DNA from: a virus
Direction: 5' to 3' (one strand)
Length of the DNA: 51,118 nucleotides
IMG/VR virus record: IMGVR_UViG_3300031963_000217
Coordinates: 1-51,118 of that record
A model generated the notes under the pieces. It was not told the origin of the DNA and made no database searches. It saw nothing but the letters and a program-made list of their open reading frames with translations. Shown here piece after piece: positions 6,547 through 14,427 of the stretch (positions within the stretch are counted from its first letter, which is position 1; the number at the start of each line of letters is the position of its first letter). The position numbers and the translations under genes are program-made.

Positions 6547-7399
6547 ATGATATTTTGGCGCCTGAAAATGAAATAAAACCACTACCTGAAATTAATTGAA
6601 CACTATTTGATGCCCAATAAATATCAACTACATCATTTGTTGCTAAACTTACAATACATGATGCATTAATGATAGTATTTTCTCCAATATCATCTCCTGC
6701 AGTTTGTCTTAACTCTGCCCTTTGGCGAATATTTCCATTTACTCTTATATCCCACATTGATTCTGTATTTGCATCAGTATATGTTGAGGCTTGGAAAAAA
6801 TAAACTCCACCGACTGGTGCAGTAAAGGCATAAGTTGAAGTATTATATGAGTTTGTGTTATCAAAACCACCACTATCAGAGGTGGAATTATACGGTAATC
6901 TTTGTGCTGATGTAATAGTTACAGATGTAGTAGCTGTTGCTCTGAATGCAGGTTGATATAGGACAGACATATATCCATTACTATCAACCTTAAATCTTTC
7001 TGTCCCAGATCCAATCTGCCCAGAATATAATCTAAAATTATCAATATAGTGGTGATGTATATTGCCAGAAGTTACACCAGTGTCCCATCCAGCGGCATGA
7101 GGACTCATTACAAATCTTCCGGTGGTATTAATTCCGGAATGAACACCAGTTATATCAATAAATTTAGTCGGATTATCAGTCCCTATACCAATAGATCCAG
7201 CAGCACCTACTCTTATTCTTTCGGTATTATTAGTACCTATGGTCAGTATATTAGTCGCAGGAGAAGCAATGGAAGCACCGGTGCCAACAGCAAAACCACC
7301 ACCAGTAATGCCACCACTAAGAGTTACTGGACTACTAATTGTTACAGTAGAGACACCAGTATCAGATTGAATATTATTAACTATAATTCTGCTAGTCAT
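6545..7399 (-). CDS. Tail-fibre protein with C1q-like C-terminal domain
   Basis: A 284-aa fibre protein. I place the start at the ATG at 7399, which overlaps the TGA of the gene before (ATGA), rather than an upstream TTG. The N-terminal 120 residues are fibre repeats with GIGTDNPTKFIDITG. From about residue 140 the sequence follows the C1q/TNF fold pattern: PAFRATATTSVTIT, NTSTYAFTAPVGGVYFFQAS, and the closing GFISFSGAKIS. C1q-like tips form trimeric receptor-binding heads; that role here is inferred. A second C1q-like fibre lies at 21118-22098. Confidence 0.85.
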   Translation of the reverse strand: MTSRIIVNNIQSDTGVSTVTISSPVTLSGGITGGGFAVGTGASIASPATNILTIGTNNTERIRVGAAGSIGIGTDNPTKFIDITGVHSGINTTGRFVMSPHAAGWDTGVTSGNIHHHYIDNFRLYSGQIGSGTERFKVDSNGYMSVLYQPAFRATATTSVTITSAQRLPYNSTSDSGGFDNTNSYNTSTYAFTAPVGGVYFFQASTYTDANTESMWDIRVNGNIRQRAELRQTAGDDIGENTIINASCIVSLATNDVVDIYWASNSVQLISGSGFISFSGAKIS

Positions 7400-7638
7400 A
7401 CGATTGTCCAAACTCCTTGTACTGTGACGGTGTAACCAGCACCGACTGTCACTGTTCCGGCAGTGACTCCGTTAGTTCCCAATGGTATCGTCACGTTCTC
7501 ATCAATAGTATTTTTATTTGTTTTAATCACACCATAACTATCAACCCATTGTGAAGCACCATTGACGCTGATTGGATCTTTAAAATCAACTGTGCTACCA
7601 GTTTGAGAGCGAATGTTTTGAACGTAGATGCGAGTCAT
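7396..7638 (-). CDS. 80-residue fibre-tip module encoded as a separate protein
   Basis: The ATG at 7638 overlaps the TGA of the gene before, and the TGA at 7396 overlaps the next ATG, so three genes are coupled. The product MTRIYVQNIRSQTG... ends in IPLGTNGVTAGTVTVGAGYT and a final QGVWTIV. The same C-terminal pattern occurs in the neighbour at 7635-7874 (45-50% similar by eye) and at the C-termini of the larger proteins at 10392-11132 and 22132-23418. It looks like a self-standing beta-structured tip or adaptor. Confidence 0.75.
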   Translation of the reverse strand: MTRIYVQNIRSQTGSTVDFKDPISVNGASQWVDSYGVIKTNKNTIDENVTIPLGTNGVTAGTVTVGAGYTVTVQGVWTIV

Positions 7639-7874
7639 ACAATTACCCACTCTCCATTTACTGTAACTTCATATCCAGGTTGAACTGTAATGGGACCAGA
7701 AGAAAGACCATTGGTTCCTGCGGGAATGATCACATTTTCAGCAATGGTATCACGATTGGTTTTAATCACTCCATAAGTATCCACCCATTGCTTATCACCA
7801 TTTGCAGTGATGGTTTCTTTGAACTCCGTTGTTGTGGAAGTTGAATCAATAATATTGGCTTTGAGTGTGCTCAT
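7635..7874 (-). CDS. 79-residue fibre-tip module, paralogue of its neighbour
   Basis: A 79-aa protein starting MSTLKANIIDSTSTTTEFKE and ending in IPAGTNGLSSGPITVQPGYE followed by NGEWVIV. It is clearly related to the next protein downstream (7396-7638): both share QWVDxYGVIKTN, a D/E-rich turn, NV-IP-GTNG and a final VNG/VQG-W-IV. Probably arisen by tandem duplication. The two may form hetero-oligomers on the virion. A late-type box overlapping the upstream stop lies 13 bases before the ATG. Confidence 0.75.
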   Translation of the reverse strand: MSTLKANIIDSTSTTTEFKETITANGDKQWVDTYGVIKTNRDTIAENVIIPAGTNGLSSGPITVQPGYEVTVNGEWVIV

Positions 7875-7886
7875 TGGTTTTTTGAA

Positions 7887-7894
7887 TATTTATT
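7887..7894 (-). promoter_or_regulatory. Late promoter box fused to stop codon
   Basis: AATAAATA on the minus strand. Its TAA is the stop codon of the gene at 7890-8210. The next ATG (7874) is 13 bases downstream. Confidence 0.6.
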
Positions 7895-8210
7895 CTGGTT
7901 TTGGATATTTTGCTTTGACTTCCATTACTCTTGTGAGCATTTCTTCATAGGCATCTCCACCTTTCCAAATCGCATCAAGTTGGTCTTTGATATCTGGATA
8001 CTCTGGTGCTCTTTGGCGTTGGTATTCTTTTGCAGCATATTCTTCTTGAAGTCTAGCAATTTCTAATTCAATTTCCTCTCTCGTTGGACATTCTTCCTCT
8101 TCATCCAACCAATCTAAACCTTCATAAGTATTGTTTTTAACTATCCATTTTGTACCAGGAACTAAATTTCGTAGTGCTTCTACAACACCAATAGAACGAT
8201 TATAGGTCAT
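7890..8210 (-). CDS. Small fibre-operon protein (XkdW-like), paralogue A
   Basis: A 106-aa acidic, helical protein. The ATG at 8210 is chosen because it overlaps the TGA of the fibre gene (ATGA). Signature: a Trp near residue 35 (DWLDEEEECPTREEIELEI), then LQEEYAAKEYQRQRAPEYPD and the terminal VKAKYPKPE. Related proteins here are 8974-9300 (close) and 13583-13924 (distant). This pattern is familiar from phage proteins annotated as XkdW-like or as tail-fibre assembly proteins; the function is unproven. Each copy follows a fibre gene. Confidence 0.75.
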   Translation of the reverse strand: MTYNRSIGVVEALRNLVPGTKWIVKNNTYEGLDWLDEEEECPTREEIELEIARLQEEYAAKEYQRQRAPEYPDIKDQLDAIWKGGDAYEEMLTRVMEVKAKYPKPE

Positions 8211-8956
8211 TGTGCCACCTCCCATACTTGTATGTAATTATTTCCCCAACCATAGTTAAACTCACCAGATCCGCCATAAGGTTGTATGGATAATAAAAAT
8301 GTTGTTGAATTGGTTGAGTTAGACACCACGGAAGTATTACAGTGAACTTGATAATGGTGATTCACCTCATCTCCTTTATAAGCAAAGAATAAGGAATTTC
8401 TTTGATAACTTCCATTTATTGCTGAACCATCTCTTTTAATCATTGCGGATATTCCTTCAGATGGAATAATTCTCGTCTGACACTCTGCGTGAATGATTAA
8501 TCTACTATTTGAAAATTTTGGAGTAATTGAAACTGTAACAGGAGTATTGTAAATTACATCTTCACTAATAGTGACATAAACATCATTGACTGATGGGACT
8601 CTATATTCACTATACTGTACAAGTGTTCCGGGAGCATAAAGACTTCCAGTATCCGTGCCAACTAGTTTATGTCCAGTTGGAACTGTAATGGTATTATCAC
8701 TCCCTCTAATTGTTGTTAAAGTACTAATACCTATTGAATTGATATTACCAGCAACATTGCCAGTTACATTACCAGTAACATTGCCAGTTACATTACCAGT
8801 AACATTGCCAGTAATATTACCAGTAACGTTACCAACGAAAGTCCCACTACCACCAGAACTCAAAGTAGTTGTACCAATTTTGAAGTCAGTAGCACTCACC
8901 GTGACAGTCTGACCTGTTCCAACTGGTTTTATTGTATTGACATTCAGAATGCTCAT
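8207..8956 (-). CDS. Tail-fibre protein with GNVT tetrapeptide repeats
   Basis: A 249-aa fibre. Residues about 40-70 are a perfect tandem array of the tetrapeptide G-N-V-T (12-base period at the DNA level, 8750-8838). After that comes a 150-residue tip domain (VQYSEYRVPSVNDVYVTISE, then SITPKFSNSRLIIHAECQTR, ending YIQVWEVAQ). The tip shares its outline with the C-terminus of the 355-aa fibre at 9300-10367 (TP-x-x-S-x-SKI-L, ending EVA). GN-repeats are thought to form a stiff beta-helical shaft. Confidence 0.85.
   Translation of the reverse strand: MSILNVNTIKPVGTGQTVTVSATDFKIGTTTLSSGGSGTFVGNVTGNITGNVTGNVTGNVTGNVTGNVAGNINSIGISTLTTIRGSDNTITVPTGHKLVGTDTGSLYAPGTLVQYSEYRVPSVNDVYVTISEDVIYNTPVTVSITPKFSNSRLIIHAECQTRIIPSEGISAMIKRDGSAINGSYQRNSLFFAYKGDEVNHHYQVHCNTSVVSNSTNSTTFLLSIQPYGGSGEFNYGWGNNYIQVWEVAQ
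8750..8838. repeat. 12-bp tandem repeat encoding GNVT
   Basis: Seven to eight tandem copies of a 12-base unit (CCAGTWACATTR on the plus strand), with a superimposed 24-base alternation between TTGCCAGTTACA and TTACCAGTAACA. Length variation by slippage or recombination is likely. Confidence 0.85.
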
Positions 8957-8970
8957 TGGAGTTTTTTAGG

Positions 8971-8978
8971 TATTTATT
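8971..8978 (-). promoter_or_regulatory. Late promoter box fused to stop codon
   Basis: AATAAATA on the minus strand containing the TAA stop of 8974-9300; 15 bases before the ATG at 8956. Confidence 0.6.
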
Positions 8979-9300
8979 GTTTTGGTTTAGGATACTTTAA
9001 TTTAACTGCTTCACATTTAGCATAATACTCATCAAGTTTTGTATTATCGCCTTTTGAAGACCAATACAAAGCATCAGCAAGTTCTTTCAAGTCTGGATAT
9101 TCTGGTGCTCTTAATCTTTGATATTCTTGCTGACTATATTCTGTTTGAAGTCTTGCTATTTCTGCTTCTACTTCCTCTTCTGTTGGTTGTTGATATACTT
9201 CGTCCCACCAGTCAATAGTGTTATAATCATCGTCTCTTATTGAAAATTCCGCACCAGGTAATAAAGAATCAATTGCTTGGTGAATTGTTATTTTTTTCAT
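8974..9300 (-). CDS. Small fibre-operon protein (XkdW-like), paralogue B
   Basis: A 108-aa acidic protein starting at the ATG at 9300, which shares one base with the TAA of the preceding fibre gene. It parallels 7890-8210: LLPGAEFSIRDDDYNTIDWW at the N-terminus, EEVEAEIARLQTEYSQQEYQ in the middle, RAPEYPDLKE, and VKLKYPKPKQ at the end. Both paralogues follow a fibre gene by an overlap, suggesting that each one serves its own fibre. No enzymatic motif is present. Confidence 0.75.
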   Translation of the reverse strand: MKKITIHQAIDSLLPGAEFSIRDDDYNTIDWWDEVYQQPTEEEVEAEIARLQTEYSQQEYQRLRAPEYPDLKELADALYWSSKGDNTKLDEYYAKCEAVKLKYPKPKQ

Positions 9301-10367
9301 TACGCTGCTACCTCCATTAAAGTCCAAGAAGAATTAAAATCTCCTGCTGATCCAACAAACATAACTCCACCACATCCTGTTGCCCTACAATACAATTCAT
9401 AACTAATCAATGATGTCGTCGCTGGACTGTCTAACCAAGTAAAAGTATATGCGGGCATATCATTTGTATATGAAGCAGTAATACCATCTCTATAAGAGTC
9501 CATTAAACTTGGAGAAACTACAGTTCCACCTCTAGCAATTGCTATATTTCCATCACAAATAAATTGACATCCGATAGTTACAGTGTGAAGTATCTTACTA
9601 GTAGATGCACTTGGTGTAATAGTATTTGTAAAACCAGTGGCTCTATATGTTGAAGAAGTGGAAGTAGCAGTAAAAGATGAAGAACCCAAATCTTTCCAAA
9701 TTACTTGAAGAATACTTCCAGTTTGTTGAAGAATTGGATTGCCAGAACTATTTAATACTTTTGTCCCCGCTGCTGAAAGTTTTAGGTTTCCAGAGCTATC
9801 AATTCTTGCTCTTTCATTTGCACCAGTAGAAAATATAATTGGATTGCTGGTATCTGCTTGTAAGGATAATGTATCGTAAGAATAAATTAAACTTCCAGTT
9901 CCAGTTATACCGCCATAACTATAAGAAGAACCTGTTCTTGATAATTGGACGTTTCTAGTTCCATCACTAATTCTTATACCATCGGATGAAGTGCCAAGAG
10001 ATGTTGGATCACTTACTCCAATATGAGTTTTGTTTAATGGATTATTAGTTCCCAATCCAATAAAACCAGTAGCAGTTGTAGTAATAACTGTTCCACCAGT
10101 TCCAACATTTAATCTTGTAAAAGTAGAAACACCAGTGGTATTAACGTTCGCAGCAGTAATGACACCTACAAACTGAATATTACCATTTGGATCAACAGTA
10201 AATGTATTGCCCGTTGTGTTAATTCCTACCGTGGTAATACCAACAGTCTTACCATCAATCTGTACCAGAACTCTTCCCTGCGAGTTGGTAACTTTAACCT
10301 TCTCATCAATAGTAGGACTTGAAGCATCTGCCTTTGCTTCTATATTACTAACGCGGAGAGTGCTCAT
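9300..10367 (-). CDS. Tail-fibre protein, 355 aa
   Basis: N-terminal repeats (about residues 1-110: VGINTTGNTFTVDPNGNIQF, then ITTTATGFIGLGTNNP) lead into fibre beta modules with DGTRNVQLSRTGS and ERARIDSSGNLKLS. The C-terminal 140 residues form a tip with TNTITPSASTSKILHTVTIG and the ending SSWTLMEVAA, related in outline to the tip of the 249-aa fibre next door. It is followed without a gap by an XkdW-like gene. Late box-like TCTAAATA lies upstream. Confidence 0.85.
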   Translation of the reverse strand: MSTLRVSNIEAKADASSPTIDEKVKVTNSQGRVLVQIDGKTVGITTVGINTTGNTFTVDPNGNIQFVGVITAANVNTTGVSTFTRLNVGTGGTVITTTATGFIGLGTNNPLNKTHIGVSDPTSLGTSSDGIRISDGTRNVQLSRTGSSYSYGGITGTGSLIYSYDTLSLQADTSNPIIFSTGANERARIDSSGNLKLSAAGTKVLNSSGNPILQQTGSILQVIWKDLGSSSFTATSTSSTYRATGFTNTITPSASTSKILHTVTIGCQFICDGNIAIARGGTVVSPSLMDSYRDGITASYTNDMPAYTFTWLDSPATTSLISYELYCRATGCGGVMFVGSAGDFNSSWTLMEVAA

Positions 10368-10388
10368 TCCTTTATATCACCTTTTGAA

Positions 10389-10396
10389 TATTTAGA
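10389..10396 (-). promoter_or_regulatory. Weak late-type box fused to stop codon
   Basis: TCTAAATA on the minus strand, including the TAA stop of 10392-11132; 21 bases before the ATG at 10367. Weaker match than its relatives. Confidence 0.4.
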
Positions 10397-11132
10397 CTAC
10401 GACTAAAACGGAACCAGTTGCAACGTCAATTGTAATACCAAGTCCAACTGTTACGGGACCAATTACAAGACCGTTTTTACCTGATGGAATAAAAAGATTT
10501 GAATCAATATTTTGATCTGTTAAAATGGCACCATCTACAAGAGCAATGTTACCAACTGCCTGAATTGCTCCTTCAGAGTTAGCAGCACCAGCAATAGTTG
10601 TGGTATTGATTCCAAGAATCTTTGTGGTATGAACACCAACAGCATTGGCACTGAATGTTCCACCCGCGCCAGCATTTCCAGAAATACTTACATCAATAGA
10701 ATTGGTTGATGAATTATAGGCAAAAGTATTTCCAAAACCAATAAAGTTAAGTTGAGTAACACCAACTCCAATGTTGACGCCGCCAGACTGAATACCAACT
10801 CCTCTTGCTGAAGGTGCTAGTTTTGCAAAGGTAACTGATCCATCAGCAGGAACACCAACACCTAGTGCAACTCCAAGAGAAATGCAAAAGAAGTCATCAG
10901 TTGATTGTGGTGCTGCTGCGAAGATGATTTGGTTTTCATCAATCTCATATGCTGATGATGGTTCTTGTATAACACCACCAAGAGATACCAGAATTGAAAA
11001 TGGTGATCCAGGATAGTATGGATTTCCACCAGAGGTTAAGTTGAATCTTACGGTAGACCCATTAAACTGTGATGAGATATCATCCAGTTTGAGATAATTT
11101 CCAGCGTCTAATTGTCTACCAATATATGCCAT
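10392..11132 (-). CDS. Structural fibre protein with YIG-type N-terminus
   Basis: A 246-aa protein whose N-terminus, MAYIGRQLDAGNYLKLDDIS, is a domain common at the start of cyanophage fibre proteins and matches the beginning of the 428-aa protein at 22132-23418 in layout (Y-x-G, LDDISS). This domain probably docks on the tail or another fibre. The middle has ISLGVALGVGVPADGSVTFA and the C-terminus ends IPSGKNGLVIGPVTVGLGIT, the same tip motif as the two 80-aa proteins at 7396-7874. It thus looks like an adaptor plus tip. Confidence 0.8.
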   Translation of the reverse strand: MAYIGRQLDAGNYLKLDDISSQFNGSTVRFNLTSGGNPYYPGSPFSILVSLGGVIQEPSSAYEIDENQIIFAAAPQSTDDFFCISLGVALGVGVPADGSVTFAKLAPSARGVGIQSGGVNIGVGVTQLNFIGFGNTFAYNSSTNSIDVSISGNAGAGGTFSANAVGVHTTKILGINTTTIAGAANSEGAIQAVGNIALVDGAILTDQNIDSNLFIPSGKNGLVIGPVTVGLGITIDVATGSVLVVV

Positions 11133-11146
11133 TATGGTTTTTTAGA

Positions 11147-11154
11147 TATTTATG
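11147..11154 (-). promoter_or_regulatory. Late promoter box fused to stop codon
   Basis: CATAAATA on the minus strand containing the TAA stop of 11150-13576; 15 bases before the ATG at 11132. Confidence 0.6.
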
Positions 11155-13576
11155 ATGGGTAGGAGATGATGACGATACCGGAACCACCAGTTCCACCACT
11201 TCTATAGTATGGATATCCTCCAGCGCCCCCGCCGCCACCGGTGTTTGCTTGACCTACTGTAGCAAGTGTTCCAGAACCTGTAGATCCATTTCCACCACCA
11301 CCGCCGCCACCGGTGCCACCAGTTCCGTTATAAGCTCCACCACCACCGCCGCCAGAATAAGTTAATGTTGTGCCAGAAATGGTAAAAGCAAGACCACTTC
11401 CACCATTTCCACCAGTTCCACCAGAAGCATTACTTCCGGCATTGCCAGCGCCGCCGCCGCCACCGCCTGAACCATAACCATCTCCACCGCCACTATTGCT
11501 TCCAGTTCCACCAGGATTTCCCCATCCTAACGGTGGGGAGGCAGTTACAGGAGCACCACCAGTGGCACCTGATCCAGTTCCTCCTGGTTGAATTGGTCCA
11601 CCAGGTCCAGGAGCTCTACCGCCTCCACCACCACAACCACCAGGAAGACCTGTACTTCCATAGTTTGGAGAACCTGCTCCACCACCAGTAGCAGTTACTG
11701 TAGTTGAAAGTGATAAAGAACTATTTGATCCATTCGTCGCCTGAATGCCCATATCTCCATTTCCACCTTGCCCACCTCCACCAACTGTTACGGTGTATTG
11801 TCCTGGAGATGCTGAAACTGGTGCCGAAGTCGCATATTGAATTGCTCCTGCCCCACCACCACCAGAAATAGTACCCCCGCCACCGCCGCCACCAGCGATA
11901 ACCAAATAATCAATAGAAGTTAAAGATGGGCTTAATATGCTAAAGGTGCCAGAACCTAAAAATGTATGAATTGTTTTTGTTGGAGAATATGAAACTGTAC
12001 CGCCACTTGCTTTTGCTGCGATTAAACCTTGTTGATATCGAATTACAACAACACCAGATGCACCAGACTTTGAAACATTAGGAGATGCATGTGATGCTCC
12101 ACCACCGCCCCCACCTGTGTTAGCAGTTCCATCATTTCCTGCTCCTGCTGGTGATCCACCACTACCACCTCCACCAGGTCCACCAGATCCCCCTTGACCT
12201 GCTACATTTGCTCCACCACCACCGCCACCTGCATAAGTCACTGATGTTCCTGTAAGACTATATGATAATCCGTCACCACCAACGCCACCATATGTAGATG
12301 GACCAGGACCAGAAGTTCCCATTGGATTACCTTGTCTTCCTGCTCCGCCACCACCTCCAAAAGCAGCATAAACGGATGGATTATGTTGACCATATCCACC
12401 AGGATTTCCTTGACCAGAAGTTCCAGAACCACCACCAATAGATGGAATCGTAGCAACTGCGCCGCCGCCGCCGCCAGAACCTCCAGGATGTCCAGCAGCT
12501 GCTGGTGCTGAAGGTGAAAATTCTCCTCCACCACCGCCACTAATTGCAGTAATAGTTGTTATATCAGGTCTTGATATTGTTGATGGAGTTCCATCATTTG
12601 GTGTTCCTGCTGCTGGGAGTCCTGCACCACCACTACCAATTGTAACTGAATAAGAACCTGGTGTAATTGGATATGAAGAGTTGTACAATAAACCACCAGC
12701 ACCACCTCCGCCACCACCTCCAGAGGGACCAGCACCGCCACCACCGCCGCCAGCGACTACCAAATATTCAATAACTGCGTCTGTTCTAGAAGAAGTAACG
12801 TTAAATGTTCCAGAAGAAGTGAAACGATGTGCTCTATAAAAAGCACCATTTAGTTCATATTCACTTATAGTTCCACCTGTTGCCTGAATATAAGGCGATC
12901 CAACATTTGCCCATCCCTGAATATTTCCATTGTAAACTTGAACTGCCCCTTCTGTCGCATTGTAAATTATAGTTCCAGTTGCAGTATTGATGCCAGCATT
13001 TCTACCAGTGGTGCTTGTGGTTCCTAAACCAACCAAATTATTTCTTATAAACGCATTTCCAACAGTGATACTTGAAGCTGAACCAACTTGAACTCCATTA
13101 GTCGCAGTAATGATACCAGAAGATTGAAGTCCTTGTGACTGTAAAACTCCAAAGACAGTCGCACCGTATCCTGTGGTTTCCAGTTCTTTTGAGTTATCAT
13201 AATAAAGTTCTGCTGCTCCATTTGTATTAAATACGGCAAGTAATTCACTAAAAGCAGCATTGTATAATATTATGCCATTACTTCCAGCAATAGCTAAATT
13301 TCCAGTTCCAGAATCACTAATTATACTGTTGGACCCATCGTGATAAATCTGCAGATCATTACTATCACCTAAAAGAATTTTATCATTATCACCAAGATTC
13401 ACATTACTTTGGAATGTGGAGACGCCTGATACATTTAGTGCTGTGGAATTGACATTCCCGTAGTTTGGTGCTGTGATCGAAGTCGCAGTAATCACACCAG
13501 TGATATTAATGCCCGTCAAAGGTGCGGTGCTTGAAATACCAGAACTGGTGATTTGTGTAAGACGGTCAAGTGCCAT
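11150..13576 (-). CDS. Glycine-rich adhesin with two Gly-rich modules
   Basis: An 808-aa virion protein. Residues 1-250 are fibre repeats, including DNDKILLGDSNDLQIYHDGS and the module TTGRNAGINTATGTIIYNAT shared by all three glycine-rich adhesins here. Two Gly-rich domains follow (about residues 268-510 and 555-808). Each opens with EYLVVAGGGGGG or DYLVIAGGGGGG, is full of GGGGGxGG runs, and closes with SGVVVIRYQ or SGIVIISYPS. This matches the phage glycine-rich domain; in T4-type gp38 adhesins Gly-rich stretches form polyglycine helices that display receptor-binding loops. Paralogues: 14428-16032 and 18670-20805. Confidence 0.88.
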   Translation of the reverse strand: MALDRLTQITSSGISSTAPLTGINITGVITATSITAPNYGNVNSTALNVSGVSTFQSNVNLGDNDKILLGDSNDLQIYHDGSNSIISDSGTGNLAIAGSNGIILYNAAFSELLAVFNTNGAAELYYDNSKELETTGYGATVFGVLQSQGLQSSGIITATNGVQVGSASSITVGNAFIRNNLVGLGTTSTTGRNAGINTATGTIIYNATEGAVQVYNGNIQGWANVGSPYIQATGGTISEYELNGAFYRAHRFTSSGTFNVTSSRTDAVIEYLVVAGGGGGGAGPSGGGGGGGAGGLLYNSSYPITPGSYSVTIGSGGAGLPAAGTPNDGTPSTISRPDITTITAISGGGGGEFSPSAPAAAGHPGGSGGGGGAVATIPSIGGGSGTSGQGNPGGYGQHNPSVYAAFGGGGGAGRQGNPMGTSGPGPSTYGGVGGDGLSYSLTGTSVTYAGGGGGGANVAGQGGSGGPGGGGSGGSPAGAGNDGTANTGGGGGGASHASPNVSKSGASGVVVIRYQQGLIAAKASGGTVSYSPTKTIHTFLGSGTFSILSPSLTSIDYLVIAGGGGGGGTISGGGGAGAIQYATSAPVSASPGQYTVTVGGGGQGGNGDMGIQATNGSNSSLSLSTTVTATGGGAGSPNYGSTGLPGGCGGGGGRAPGPGGPIQPGGTGSGATGGAPVTASPPLGWGNPGGTGSNSGGGDGYGSGGGGGGAGNAGSNASGGTGGNGGSGLAFTISGTTLTYSGGGGGGAYNGTGGTGGGGGGGNGSTGSGTLATVGQANTGGGGGAGGYPYYRSGGTGGSGIVIISYPS

Positions 13577-13582
13577 TTATTT

Positions 13583-13924
13583 TTACTGCGGTGGTTGTCC
13601 TTCTGGTTTTGGATGTCTTGCTTTTACTGCCTCTACCATCTGAACCCATTTACCATTCTCCAAATTACCAGACTTGATATCATCAAAGAGAAGGTTCAGT
13701 TGGTCTTTCCAATCTCCATACTCCGTTTCACGATTACGGGCATAGAGGTAGTAATTATAAGTTTCTACATCCTTTTGAATTTGCGCTTCTACTTCTTCCC
13801 ATTCAGGTGGTTCAGATCCATTTGGACATTCCCACCTTGTAAAAGTCCTATTATATAAGTCAAACTTAGCATCAGGACGAAGATATTTAATAGCGGTATC
13901 AACACCAGGCAAACGAATATTCAT
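13583..13924 (-). CDS. Small fibre-operon protein (XkdW-like), distant paralogue C
   Basis: A 113-aa acidic protein with the same skeleton as 7890-8210 and 8974-9300: a Trp-containing segment (TFTRWECPNGSEPPEWEEVE), a helix with Q-x-x-V-E-T-Y-x-x-Y, then DWKDQLNLLFDDI and the closing VKARHPKPEGQ. It is more diverged than the other two. It lies directly before the 808-aa adhesin. Function unproven; possibly a fibre assembly partner. Confidence 0.75.
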   Translation of the reverse strand: MNIRLPGVDTAIKYLRPDAKFDLYNRTFTRWECPNGSEPPEWEEVEAQIQKDVETYNYYLYARNRETEYGDWKDQLNLLFDDIKSGNLENGKWVQMVEAVKARHPKPEGQPPQ

Positions 13925-13949
13925 TTCAGTAGTCTCCTAATATAAGTTA

Positions 13950-14354
13950 TTATTCGGCAGCAGGCTCAGGGGTAACGAGATCCCACTCACCGTTCTCTTC
14001 GTCCCACTGGTATCTTGAACCTGCTTCCACTTGCTCTGCAGTAAGTTCAGGAGCAGGTCCAACTGGCGATTCCCAGTCGGCAGTTTCGTTGTTCAAAACC
14101 CAAGACTCAAAAGGCTTTGGTGCGACGAAGGCATCCAGTCCAGCATTGTATGAGTAACCAACGCCAGCATAACGCTTTCTGATGCTGCTGTTGTAGGAGG
14201 TCTGAACCCACTTACCACCCAGAAGCTTCTTACAGAAAGCAATACCTAGAATCTCATCCTCTTCGCCAGTGTGAGGATCGGTAATATCTTTGTTATCTAC
14301 TACGATAACTTGTGTGACGACGTTGTTTTCGTCTAGTTGAGCAAAGTGTGCCAT
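13950..14354 (-). CDS. Conserved phage structural-type protein (MAHFAQ family)
   Basis: A 134-aa protein beginning MAHFAQLDENNVVTQVIVVD, with W-V-Q-T-S-Y-N near the middle, RKRYAGVGYSYNAGLDAFV and PFESWVLNNETADWESP towards the end. This pattern is very widespread in marine phages, usually annotated as hypothetical or structural and found near tail-fibre genes. The acidic C-terminus (LVTPEPAAE) is unlike a signal. I infer a virion or fibre-associated role. Confidence 0.8.
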   Translation of the reverse strand: MAHFAQLDENNVVTQVIVVDNKDITDPHTGEEDEILGIAFCKKLLGGKWVQTSYNSSIRKRYAGVGYSYNAGLDAFVAPKPFESWVLNNETADWESPVGPAPELTAEQVEAGSRYQWDEENGEWDLVTPEPAAE

Positions 14355-14395
14355 AAGTCTTTATTCGTGAATATAATAAATGAATGGTATGTTTT

Positions 14396-14403
14396 TATTT
14401 ATG
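14396..14403 (-). promoter_or_regulatory. T4-type late promoter box
   Basis: CATAAATA on the minus strand, 42 bases before the ATG at 14354. Confidence 0.55.
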
Positions 14404-14427
14404 TATTATGAAGGGTAAGTGACACTA

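Noticed and set aside
14396-14403. Treating every ATAAATA as a promoter
   Set aside because: In this A+T-rich sequence the motif will occur by chance; only copies within about 10-50 bases upstream of a gene start were listed, and isolated ones inside genes were ignored.
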